From assembly GCA_944415425.1 (NCBI GenBank), contig CALYBP010000009.1, positions 1 to 42,799 on the forward strand: a stretch of DNA of 42,799 nucleotides, in the 5' to 3' direction. The notes below the pieces were generated by a model. It ran no database searches, had not been told where the DNA came from, and saw only the letters and a program-made list of their open reading frames with translations. This DNA is from an uncultured Ruminococcus sp. (lineage in GTDB: Bacteria; Bacillota; Clostridia; Oscillospirales; Acutalibacteraceae). Both the position numbers and the translations under genes were made by a program. Positions within the stretch are counted from its first letter, which is position 1. Every line of letters starts with the position of its first letter. Shown piece by piece: positions 36,365 through 42,799 of the stretch.

Positions 36365-36814
36365 CTATTGAAGAGTTAAGAGCATATTTTTAAATAAATC
36401 CGCCCTTACTGCGTCTCTTTTATCCTGCTCAACCTTTGAGAGCGTCCTGTCTGAAAGAGCCGTCGCAATAATTTTTGCCGACGACAGTTCAAGCATTTTT
36501 CGCCCGAGCATATTTCTGAGCATTATTTCTGCCGTTGCCTTGTCAAGAGAAGAGCCCACCGAATTTATTATATGCATAATTGCTGTGCCTCTATCCGTCT
36601 TAACACGGCTTATTCGGATATATCCTCCGCCGCCCCTGCGGCTTTCTACCATATATCCCTGTTCCGGGGTAAACCTTGATGTAATAACATAGTTTATCTG
36701 GCTCGGAACACATCCGAGATTGCCTGCAAGCTCGTTTCGCTGTATCTCAGCGCTTCCGTTTTGCTCATCAAGCATCTGGATTATGTACTGAGCTACCAAA
36801 TCACTCATTCTCAT
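36365..36814 (-). CDS. ctsR: Class III heat-shock repressor CtsR
   Basis: A 149-residue winged-helix repressor of clp genes. The N-terminal HTH (around ELAGNLGCVPSQINYVITSR) and the glycine-rich wing RRGGGGYIRI, the heat-sensing glycine loop, are intact; the C-terminal dimer and McsB-binding domain follows. The first gene of ctsR-mcsA-mcsB-clpC; AGAGG precedes the ATG at 36814. CtsR boxes overlap the predicted promoter upstream, so it autoregulates. Confidence 0.97.
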   Translation of the reverse strand: MRMSDLVAQYIIQMLDEQNGSAEIQRNELAGNLGCVPSQINYVITSRFTPEQGYMVESRRGGGGYIRISRVKTDRGTAIMHIINSVGSSLDKATAEIMLRNMLGRKMLELSSAKIIATALSDRTLSKVEQDKRDAVRADLFKNMLLTLQ

Positions 36815-36922
36815 ATTATCGCCTCTGTTCTATCGCAACTCCGCTTAAAATCACGGGGAAGCAAACCCTGTATTAAGGTCGTCCGTATGACTTCTGTTTG
36901 TCTTTTTCTGACCTTTGATTAA

Positions 36923-36951
36923 ATTATAAGGTCAAAGTCAGTTAAAGTCAA
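36923..36951 (-). promoter_or_regulatory. Promoter of the ctsR operon
   Basis: On the minus strand TTGACT (36951-36946) and a perfect TATAAT (36928-36923) with a 17-base spacer. The -35 is covered by CtsR heptads. Confidence 0.8.
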
Positions 36952-36968
36952 AGTCAAATAAAGTCAAA
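36930..36968. promoter_or_regulatory. CtsR operator cluster
   Basis: A canonical CtsR box AGTCAAA-TAA-AGTCAAA occupies 36952-36968. Next to it are GGTCAAA (36930-36936), AGTTAAA (36940-36946) and AGTCAAA (36946-36952), with heptads in 6- to 10-base steps. Together they cover the spacer and -35 of the ctsR promoter. A further, degenerate box may lie at about 36904-36922 on the other strand. Confidence 0.88.
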
Positions 36969-37040
36969 TTTAAGATTATTTTCTTTGCTATTCTCTGTTT
37001 TTCTCGTGTATTCTCTTTTTTACTCAATTTTTAAATTTTT

Positions 37041-37069
37041 TTGACTTTTTTAAATTCTTATTATACAAT
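37041..37069 (+). promoter_or_regulatory. Promoter for the ASCH-GNAT gene
   Basis: TTGACT (37041-37046) and TACAAT (37064-37069) with a 17-base spacer, about 30 bases before the start codon. The rest of the 284-base gap 36815-37098 holds the ctsR promoter and operators. Confidence 0.6.
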
Positions 37070-37098
37070 CTAGATAAAATACAAATACGGAGGAAGTA

Positions 37099-37857
37099 AT
37101 GACTCATTATATGAAGCTTTGTCCGGAACCGTTTGAAATGGTGTACTCCGGTGAAAAAACAATTGAATTAAGACTTAACGATGATAAAAGAAAAGTAATA
37201 AGCATAGGTGATACAATTATTTTTACCAATACAGAGAATGAAAATAAACAAATTGCGGCAACAGTTTTAAAATTGCATAGATTTGGCAGTTTTAAAGAAC
37301 TGTATAACAGTTTGCCCCTGTTGAAATGCGGCTACACCTGCGAAAATTTAAGTATGGCAAAACCTGAGGATATGTATTCTTATTATACAAAGGAACTCGA
37401 GGAAAGACACGGCGTATTAGGTATAGAATTGGAAGTAGATTTCTTGATTGATGATTGTACTGACCGTGAAGGTAATTACATTTGTGACAGTCTTGTAAAA
37501 TACAATTTGTCACAAGTACCTGCAACGCAGGAAAAACATTTTGAAAACATAAGCAAAAAAATATTGAGCAATAACGGTGATATTATTGCTGGTTGCATTG
37601 CAAAAATGTACTGTTGGCATGTTTTGTATATTGATATTCTTTGGGTAGACAGGAATTATCGAAGACACGGATTAGGGTCTAAATTGTTAAATTATATTGA
37701 AAAAATTGCAAAAGAAAAAGGATGTTACCTTGTTCATCTTGATACTTTTGATTTTCAGGCTAAAAACTTCTATATAAAACACGGTTATGAGATTTTCGGA
37801 GTATTAAATGATTGTCCGAGAGACCATTGCAGATACTATCTTCAAAAAAGGTTATAA
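37099..37857 (+). CDS. ASCH domain - GNAT acetyltransferase fusion
   Basis: A 252-residue two-domain protein. Residues 1-115 are an ASCH domain: PFEMVYSGEKTIELRL holds the conserved Gly-x-Lys-Thr-x-Glu-x-Arg (Lys20, Thr21, Glu23, Arg25). Residues about 135-252 are a GNAT acetyltransferase: WVDRNYRRHGLGSKLLNYIE is motif A with the acetyl-CoA-binding RxxGxG and the end HGYEIFGVLNDCP is typical. ASCH proteins bind RNA or modified nucleosides; YqfB-type members remove acetyl from N4-acetylcytidine. Having both acetyl-transfer and possible acetyl-removal modules in one chain is notable, but the substrate is unknown. GGAGGAAG precedes the ATG. Monocistronic, more AT-rich than its neighbours. Confidence 0.82.
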   Translation: MTHYMKLCPEPFEMVYSGEKTIELRLNDDKRKVISIGDTIIFTNTENENKQIAATVLKLHRFGSFKELYNSLPLLKCGYTCENLSMAKPEDMYSYYTKELEERHGVLGIELEVDFLIDDCTDREGNYICDSLVKYNLSQVPATQEKHFENISKKILSNNGDIIAGCIAKMYCWHVLYIDILWVDRNYRRHGLGSKLLNYIEKIAKEKGCYLVHLDTFDFQAKNFYIKHGYEIFGVLNDCPRDHCRYYLQKRL

Positions 37858-38070
37858 TGAAGTATAAAGTTTCAGAGTTTATTTTAAAAAATGTTAAAAA
37901 TATTCCATAAAATACCTTGTCTTATAATTGAAATTTCGCTATATTTTTCAGAATAAATTATTTTGGGAAAGAAACAATATTAAAGCAGGTAATAACCATT
38001 GCAAAGTTTTTGATTTTCTTTTAAAAATCAGTTTTGCTTATAATATAAAATGTAAAGGGAGATTTTAGAT

Positions 38071-38613
38071 ATGAAGGCAACAGGTATTGTAAGAAGAATA
38101 GATGATTTGGGAAGGGTAGTAATACCGAAGGAAATCCGCCGCACCCTGAGAATCAGAGAAGGAGACCCGCTTGAGATATACACGGCAACGGACGGAGAGG
38201 TTATTTTTAAAAAATATTCGCCCGTAGGCGAGATGTCTGAATTTGCAAGTCAGTACGCCGATGTACTGTCACGAATCAGCTCATTGCCCACCCTCATATG
38301 CGATAAGGATCATGTGATTGCCGCAGCGGGAGTTTCAAAACGAGAATTCCTTGAGCGCAGAGTAAGCACGGTTTTGGAAAATTATATGGAGAGCAGAAAA
38401 AGCTATTGTGCAACACAGCAAAATGCGGGCGATATTCAACCCGTTGAGGGTGTTGAAAACTCGGCAGCCGTAATATATCCTATTATTGCAGCAGGAGATG
38501 TAACGGGAGCGGTAGTTATGCTTTCTTCCGACAGTATGAAGGTTCCGTCGGGGACTGAAATAAAACTTGCGCAGTCGGCGGCGGCATTTTTAGGAAAACA
38601 AATGGAAGAGTAA
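38071..38613 (+). CDS. spoVT: Stage V sporulation protein T, AbrB-family regulator
   Basis: A 180-residue regulator with an AbrB/SpoVT swapped-hairpin DNA-binding domain (1-50, KATGIVRRIDDLGRVVIPKE) and a C-terminal GAF-like domain (about 55-178). In Bacillus SpoVT adjusts forespore gene expression late in sporulation; its presence suggests the organism is or was a spore former. AAAGGGAG precedes the ATG and TATAAT lies at 38039-38044 without a good -35, which could mean a sporulation sigma factor reads it. A terminator follows. Confidence 0.92.
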   Translation: MKATGIVRRIDDLGRVVIPKEIRRTLRIREGDPLEIYTATDGEVIFKKYSPVGEMSEFASQYADVLSRISSLPTLICDKDHVIAAAGVSKREFLERRVSTVLENYMESRKSYCATQQNAGDIQPVEGVENSAAVIYPIIAAGDVTGAVVMLSSDSMKVPSGTEIKLAQSAAAFLGKQMEE

Positions 38614-38680
38614 CTTTTGTGTTACTGAATTTTTATAAAGGATTTCTTTAAATATCAATAATAATATCATTTTAAACAGT

Positions 38681-38714
38681 CAGCCTGCACGGATTTGTGC
38701 GGGCTGTTTTTTTT
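38681..38714 (+). terminator. Terminator of spoVT
   Basis: CAGCCTGCAC (38681-38690) pairs with GTGCGGGCTG (38697-38706), one G-T wobble, followed by eight T. Confidence 0.9.
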
Positions 38715-38739
38715 ATATACAGTAATCCCTAAGAATTTG

Positions 38740-38896
38740 GTGTGCAGGGAAGGCTTGATAACATCAGCCGGTCTGCCCGGATTGCGTGTCGAGGCACTCG
38801 ATTTTTCATTTGATAGGAAAGCACGCGAAAACGGTCGGGCAGAGAAGATTAGATAATATGCGCCTGTCTGCCCGAATTGCGTGTCGAGACACTCGA
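38740..38896. repeat. Structured intergenic repeat element, copy 2
   Basis: Two 62-base units (38740-38801 and 38835-38896) with a 33-base spacer. In the second, TCGGGCAGA (38835-38843) and TCTGCCCGA (38867-38875) form a perfect 9-base-pair stem, and GTGTC-GA-GACAC (38881-38892) forms a second hairpin that competes with TCGAG-ACA-CTCGA. The first unit keeps the right arm and second hairpin but not the left arm. By eye, 53 of 62 bases match the full unit at 21383-21444. With the spoVT terminator, the promoter at 39004 and a palindrome, this accounts for the gap 38614-39089. Confidence 0.78.
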
Positions 38897-39003
38897 ATTT
38901 TAATGCTTTAAATTGATTTTTGTAACTTTTTACACAATAAGCACCTGTTCTTTTTGTAATTATTATATAACCCTATAAAAGTATAAAAAACGCTAAAAAC
39001 ACA

Positions 39004-39033
39004 TTGACAAATATTTAACAATCGTGCTAAAAT
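39004..39033 (+). promoter_or_regulatory. Promoter for the LRR lipoprotein
   Basis: A perfect TTGACA (39004-39009) and TAAAAT (39028-39033) with an 18-base spacer. Confidence 0.72.
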
Positions 39034-39045
39034 GGTATCAATCGA

Positions 39046-39057
39046 GATAAGCTTATC
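39046..39057. promoter_or_regulatory. Palindrome in the LRR lipoprotein leader
   Basis: GATAAGCTTATC is a perfect 12-base palindrome just downstream of the likely transcription start (about 39040), a position suited to a repressor. No family can be assigned. Confidence 0.4.
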
Positions 39058-39089
39058 GATAATAAAAAGTTTTGAAAGGATCCTTAACG

Positions 39090-39809
39090 ATGAAGAAAAT
39101 CATATGTGCCTTGCTGGCGTGTACACTCTGCGCTTCGGTATCCGTAGGTTTATCCGGATGCGGCTGTTCGGATAATACACAGGAACAACAGCCCGGATAT
39201 GTAGTAACGGCAACAGAGCCGGATCTTAAAAGTGATGAATTCGGTTTCTTTATAATTAATAAAGACCAAGTAATGCTCACCGAGTATCTCGGTACGGCAA
39301 AGGATGTAAAAATTCCCGAAAGCTATGAAAATTACAAGGTTACTGTAATCGGCCACAGCGTTTTCAGCCGCAAGGGAATTACAAGTGTTGAAATTCCCGA
39401 TACGGTAAGAGAAATTCAGGACTATGCGTTTGCGAGCAACAGAGAGCTCAAAAGCGTAAAGCTTCCGAGCAGTCTTAAAATCATCGGCGTTAACGCATTT
39501 TTCAGTTGTACGGCACTTGAGAGTATAGAGCTTCCGGAATCTCTTGAAGAAATCGGAGTTTACGCATTTTGCGGCTCGGGTCTTAAAAGCGTAGAAATTC
39601 CTAAGAGCACAACGCTTACAAAGCTTGACCGTTATGTGTTCTATCAGTGCCCCGACCTCAAAGAAGTTCATATGCCGTCAACAATAACAAATATTGCGGA
39701 TGATACTTTTAACGAGTGTCCTGACGATATGGTAATGTACGCACCGTCGGGTTCATATTCACAGAACTATGCAAAAACACACGATATTGAATTTAAAGAG
39801 AGCAAATAA
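39090..39809 (+). CDS. Lipoprotein with BspA-like leucine-rich repeats
   Basis: A 239-residue surface lipoprotein. The signal peptide ends in lipobox LSGC with the lipidated Cys at 24. The ATG at 39090 follows AAAGGAT by eight bases; the in-frame ATG at 39072 overlaps that site. From about residue 85 there are five or so LRR_5 (BspA-type) repeats of about 23 residues, for example ITSVEIPDTVREIQDYAFAS, with repeating aliphatic, Pro and Phe positions. Such repeats bind surface proteins or polymers, and the role is unknown. The same repeat class occurs in the peptidase at 9992-13378, but this protein has no dockerin. Confidence 0.85.
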   Translation: MKKIICALLACTLCASVSVGLSGCGCSDNTQEQQPGYVVTATEPDLKSDEFGFFIINKDQVMLTEYLGTAKDVKIPESYENYKVTVIGHSVFSRKGITSVEIPDTVREIQDYAFASNRELKSVKLPSSLKIIGVNAFFSCTALESIELPESLEEIGVYAFCGSGLKSVEIPKSTTLTKLDRYVFYQCPDLKEVHMPSTITNIADDTFNECPDDMVMYAPSGSYSQNYAKTHDIEFKESK

Positions 39810-39867
39810 GTTTAAAGTAAATAAAACAGTAAATTTTAAATTTCTTTAAAACCAATAAGTTATCATT

Positions 39868-39893
39868 TTCAGCTTTGCTGAATCTAATATAAT
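39868..39893 (+). promoter_or_regulatory. Palindrome and -10 box before adhE
   Basis: TTCAGC-TTT-GCTGAA (39868-39882) is a perfect inverted repeat. TATAAT lies at 39888-39893, but no good -35 stands 17 bases before it. The palindrome occupies the spacer, so it could be an operator, or the end of the preceding transcript without a T-run. No Rex-like TTGTTAA site was seen. Confidence 0.4.
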
Positions 39894-39916
39894 TTGCAAG
39901 ATAAGAGGTAGATTTA

Positions 39917-42538
39917 ATGAGTACAAAAGAGTATCCGATTGTAGACAACGCAGAATCATTTGAAGCTGTCCTCGCAAAAGTAAAAGAGGCAGAAAAGATT
40001 TTTGCTACCTACACACAAGAGCAGGTTGACAAGATTTTTCTCGCAGCTGCTTCCGCAGCCAATAAGATGAGAATCCCGCTTGCCAAGATGGCTGTTGAAG
40101 AAACAGGCATGGGCGTAGTTGAGGACAAGGTAATCAAGAATCATTTTGCTTCCGAGTACATTTACAACGCTTACAAGAATGTAAAGACTTGCGGCGTTCT
40201 TGAAGAGGATAAGGCTTATGGCATTAAGAAAATCGCAGAGCCTATCGGTGTTATCGGTGCCGTAATTCCTACAACAAACCCGACTTCAACCGCAATATTT
40301 AAGACGCTTGTATGTCTTAAAACCCGTAACGGTATCATTATAAGCCCGCATCCCCGTGCAAAGAAGAGCACAATTGAGGCTGCAAAGGTTGTTTTGGAGG
40401 CTGCTGTTGAAGCAGGCGCTCCTGAGGGCATTATCGGATGGATTGACATTCCGTCGCTTGAGCTTACAAATATGCTCATGCAGGAAGCTGACTGCATCCT
40501 CGCAACAGGCGGTCCCGGAATGGTTAAGGCAGCTTACTCATCAGGTAAGCCTGCACTCGGCGTTGGCGCAGGTAACACTCCTGCTATTATTGACGAGTCA
40601 GCAGATGTTCTTCTTGCAGTTAACTCAATTATTCACTCAAAGACTTTTGACAACGGTATGATTTGTGCTTCGGAGCAGTCAGTAATCGTTGACAAAAAGA
40701 TTTACAACAAGGTTAAAAAAGAGTTTAAGGCTCGCGGCTGTTACTTCCTCAATGCTGATGAAACAGAAAAGGTTAGAAAGACTATGATAATCAACGGTGC
40801 GCTCAATGCGAAGATCGTTGGCCAGAAGCCCGTTACAATTGCAGGCCTTGCAGGTGTGACGGTTCCCGAAGAAACAAAGGTTTTGATCGGTGAGGTTGAG
40901 TCCGTTGACATCAGCGAGGAATTTGCTCACGAGAAGCTTTCTCCCGTGCTTGCAATGTACAAGGCAGAAAACTTTGAAGACGCTATTGCAAAGGCTGAGC
41001 AGCTCGTTGCAGACGGTGGTTACGGTCACACATCTTCTCTTTATGTTGACGCTGTCAATGAAAGAGAAAAGATTGACGAGTTTGCTTCACACATGAAGAC
41101 TTGCCGTATTCTTGTTAATACTCCTTCATCTCAGGGTGGTATCGGTGACCTCTACAACTTTAAACTTACACCTTCACTCACACTCGGCTGCGGCTCATGG
41201 GGCGGCAACTCAGTATCTGAGAACGTAGGCTGTAAGCACCTTATCAACATTAAGACAGTAGCCGAGAGGAGAGAGAATATGCTTTGGTTCAGAGCACCTG
41301 AGAAGGTATATATGAAGAAGGGCTGTATGCCTGTGGCTCTTCAGGAGCTTAAAGATGTTATGGGCAAGAAGAGAGCCTTTATCGTAACAGACTCCTTCCT
41401 TTATAAAAATGGCTATACTAAGCCCATCACAGATAAACTTGATGAAATGGGCATTGTTTATACAACATTTGCTGATGTTGAGCCGGATCCGTCACTGCTT
41501 TCAGCACAGAAGGGTGCAGAGGCAATGAGAAAATTTGAGCCTGATGTAATCATCGCGCTCGGCGGCGGTTCAGCAATGGACGCAGGTAAGATTATGTGGG
41601 TACTCTATGAGCATCCCGAAGCTGACTTTATGGATATGGCTATGCGTTTCAGCGATATTCGTAAGAGAGTTTATACATTCCCGAAGATGGGTGAAAAGGC
41701 ATACTTCATCGCTGTACCTACATCATCAGGTACAGGTTCCGAGGTAACACCTTTCGCAGTTATCACAGACCAGAACACAGGCGTTAAGTATCCGCTTGCC
41801 GACTACGAGCTTATGCCTAATATGGCAATCGTTGACGCTGACAATATGATGAGCGGTCCTAAGGGACTTACATCTGCTTCAGGTATTGACGCTGTTACAC
41901 ACGCACTTGAGGCTTATGCTTCAATGATGGCTACCGACTTCACAGACGGCCTTGCTCTTCGTTCACTTGAACTTATCTTCAAATATCTTCCCGCTTGCTA
42001 TGACAACGGTATGAACGAACCTGTTGCCCGTGAGAAAGTTGCACACGCTGCTACAATGGCAGGTATGGCATTTGCTAACGCATTCCTCGGTGTATGTCAC
42101 TCAATGGCTCACAAACTCGGTGCTTTCCATCATCTTCCCCACGGTATAGCTAATGCTCTTATGATCGAGCAGGTTATTCGCTTTAACTCTGCTGAAACTC
42201 CCGCAAAGATGGGTACATTCCCGCAGTACGATCATCCCAAGACTCAGGCTCGTTATGCTGAAATTGCTAAGTTCCTCGGACTTGCAGGTAAGAATGACGC
42301 AGAGAGCGTTGAAAACCTCATCAAGGCTATCAACGACCTCAAGGCAAGAGTCGGTATCAAGAACTCCATTAAGGAATACGGTATTGATGAAACTGACTTC
42401 CTTAACAGACTTGACGATATGGTTGAGCAGGCATTTGATGATCAGTGCACAGGTGCTAACCCGAGGTATCCGCTCTTTAAGGAAATCAAGCAGATGTACC
42501 TCAACGCTTACTACGGCAACAACAGCGAAACTGTTTGA
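39917..42538 (+). CDS. adhE: Bifunctional aldehyde-alcohol dehydrogenase
   Basis: Reduces acetyl-CoA to acetaldehyde and then to ethanol, regenerating NAD in fermentation; family members form long spirosomes. The 873 residues contain an N-terminal aldehyde dehydrogenase domain (about 1-440) with the catalytic Cys in NGMICASEQS and a C-terminal iron alcohol dehydrogenase (about 450-865) with GGGSAMDAGK and the iron-binding His in CHSMAHKLGAFHHLPHG. AGAGGTAG precedes the ATG. Codon use is visibly biased toward a small set (AAG, CTC, CTT, ACA), unlike the AT-rich left end, as expected for a highly expressed gene. A terminator follows. Confidence 0.97.
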   Translation: MSTKEYPIVDNAESFEAVLAKVKEAEKIFATYTQEQVDKIFLAAASAANKMRIPLAKMAVEETGMGVVEDKVIKNHFASEYIYNAYKNVKTCGVLEEDKAYGIKKIAEPIGVIGAVIPTTNPTSTAIFKTLVCLKTRNGIIISPHPRAKKSTIEAAKVVLEAAVEAGAPEGIIGWIDIPSLELTNMLMQEADCILATGGPGMVKAAYSSGKPALGVGAGNTPAIIDESADVLLAVNSIIHSKTFDNGMICASEQSVIVDKKIYNKVKKEFKARGCYFLNADETEKVRKTMIINGALNAKIVGQKPVTIAGLAGVTVPEETKVLIGEVESVDISEEFAHEKLSPVLAMYKAENFEDAIAKAEQLVADGGYGHTSSLYVDAVNEREKIDEFASHMKTCRILVNTPSSQGGIGDLYNFKLTPSLTLGCGSWGGNSVSENVGCKHLINIKTVAERRENMLWFRAPEKVYMKKGCMPVALQELKDVMGKKRAFIVTDSFLYKNGYTKPITDKLDEMGIVYTTFADVEPDPSLLSAQKGAEAMRKFEPDVIIALGGGSAMDAGKIMWVLYEHPEADFMDMAMRFSDIRKRVYTFPKMGEKAYFIAVPTSSGTGSEVTPFAVITDQNTGVKYPLADYELMPNMAIVDADNMMSGPKGLTSASGIDAVTHALEAYASMMATDFTDGLALRSLELIFKYLPACYDNGMNEPVAREKVAHAATMAGMAFANAFLGVCHSMAHKLGAFHHLPHGIANALMIEQVIRFNSAETPAKMGTFPQYDHPKTQARYAEIAKFLGLAGKNDAESVENLIKAINDLKARVGIKNSIKEYGIDETDFLNRLDDMVEQAFDDQCTGANPRYPLFKEIKQMYLNAYYGNNSETV

Positions 42539-42626
42539 TGCTAACTGCTTAGGGTACAGACTGAAAATTTCATAAAGTGATATATTGCTGAATCAGCACA
42601 TTGAATATCAAAATAGTTTTATATTA

Positions 42627-42656
42627 TGAGCCGCAGTTACTTGCGGCTCATTTTGG
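42627..42656 (+). terminator. Terminator of adhE
   Basis: TGAGCCGCA and TGCGGCTCA form a perfect 9-base-pair stem around a 6-base loop, followed by TTTT. Confidence 0.88.
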
Positions 42657-42727
42657 TATAATTTATTTAATTTGCAATTTATAGACTGAATATATTATCA
42701 ATTTAGAGTTAAATTTTATTTTATAAA

Positions 42728-42799
42728 GGCTCTGTCACAACAAATGGTTGATTTTTGACGAGAAATAGCGTATAATAATAGTAAGAAACAGTACCACCG
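42728..42799 (+). mobile_element. Possible insertion-sequence end cut by the window
   Basis: From GGCTCTGTCAC (42728) the sequence looks like the terminal region of an ISL3-type element, which often starts GGCTCTTTGTCA or similar, with an inward promoter TTGATT (42748-42753), 17 bases, TATAAT (42771-42776) reading off the window edge. No transposase is visible, so this rests on pattern memory. It could instead simply be the promoter of the next gene. Confidence 0.35.

Noticed and set aside
39150..39671. Open frame of 173 codons on the - strand opposite the LRR lipoprotein
   Set aside because: It mirrors the repeat pattern of the real gene on the other strand; no start signal or recognisable domain.

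Overview
The window looks like a chromosomal segment of a low-GC, strictly anaerobic, spore-forming Firmicute of the Ruminococcaceae/Oscillospiraceae type. The evidence is a dockerin-bearing secreted cysteine peptidase, anaerobic ribonucleotide reductase (nrdDG), fermentative AdhE, a PduL-type phosphotransacylase, SpoVT, the Firmicute ctsR-mcsA-mcsB-clpC heat-shock operon and strong GGAGG ribosome sites. The genus cannot be fixed from the sequence alone; a Ruminococcus or [Eubacterium] siraeum-like gut or rumen organism is an inference.

Bases 1-9900 are an AT-rich accessory region with two related export-type cassettes on the + strand. Cassette 1 is a lipoprotein (94-1572), a two-lobed ABC-2-like permease (1576-3765) and a wrecked ATPase gene (3768-3956). 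Cassette 2 is a lipoprotein (4892-6580), a paralogous two-lobed permease (6594-9008) and an intact ATPase (8995-9873). Between them lies a small secreted protein of unknown function (4345-4827) with a consensus promoter and a perfect Shine-Dalgarno. The ATPase relic was made by an in-frame 348-base deletion between two 8-base repeats that are still visible in the intact copy. This region is the best candidate for an undescribed system. It may export or defend against a secreted peptide, but no substrate can be read from the sequence.

Bases 9990-21260 hold a 1128-residue peptidase/LRR/dockerin protein (- strand), ilvD, a divergent EF-G-like GTPase lacking the NKxD motif, and a Crp/Fnr-family regulator divergent from nrdDG. 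A palindrome in that divergent gap overlaps the regulator's own -35 box and sits near -41.5 of a possible nrdD promoter.

Bases 21262-27300 hold a structured repeat, trkA-trkH potassium uptake with a hairpin leader, and an AlgI-like MBOAT acyltransferase with a DHHW/AlgJ-like partner. Bases 27350-32240 hold a GH13 glucosidase, a MecA-like adaptor, a helical protein of unknown function, an esterase, pduL and a family 4 uracil-DNA glycosylase. The - strand from 36814 to 32348 is ctsR-mcsA-mcsB-clpC with CtsR boxes over its promoter; the MecA-like protein a few kb away is a possible ClpC adaptor.

The right end holds an ASCH-GNAT fusion, spoVT, a second copy of the structured repeat, an LRR lipoprotein, adhE and what may be the end of an insertion sequence cut by the window edge. 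No tRNA, rRNA or CRISPR array was recognised. All comparisons were by eye; nothing was searched or computed.
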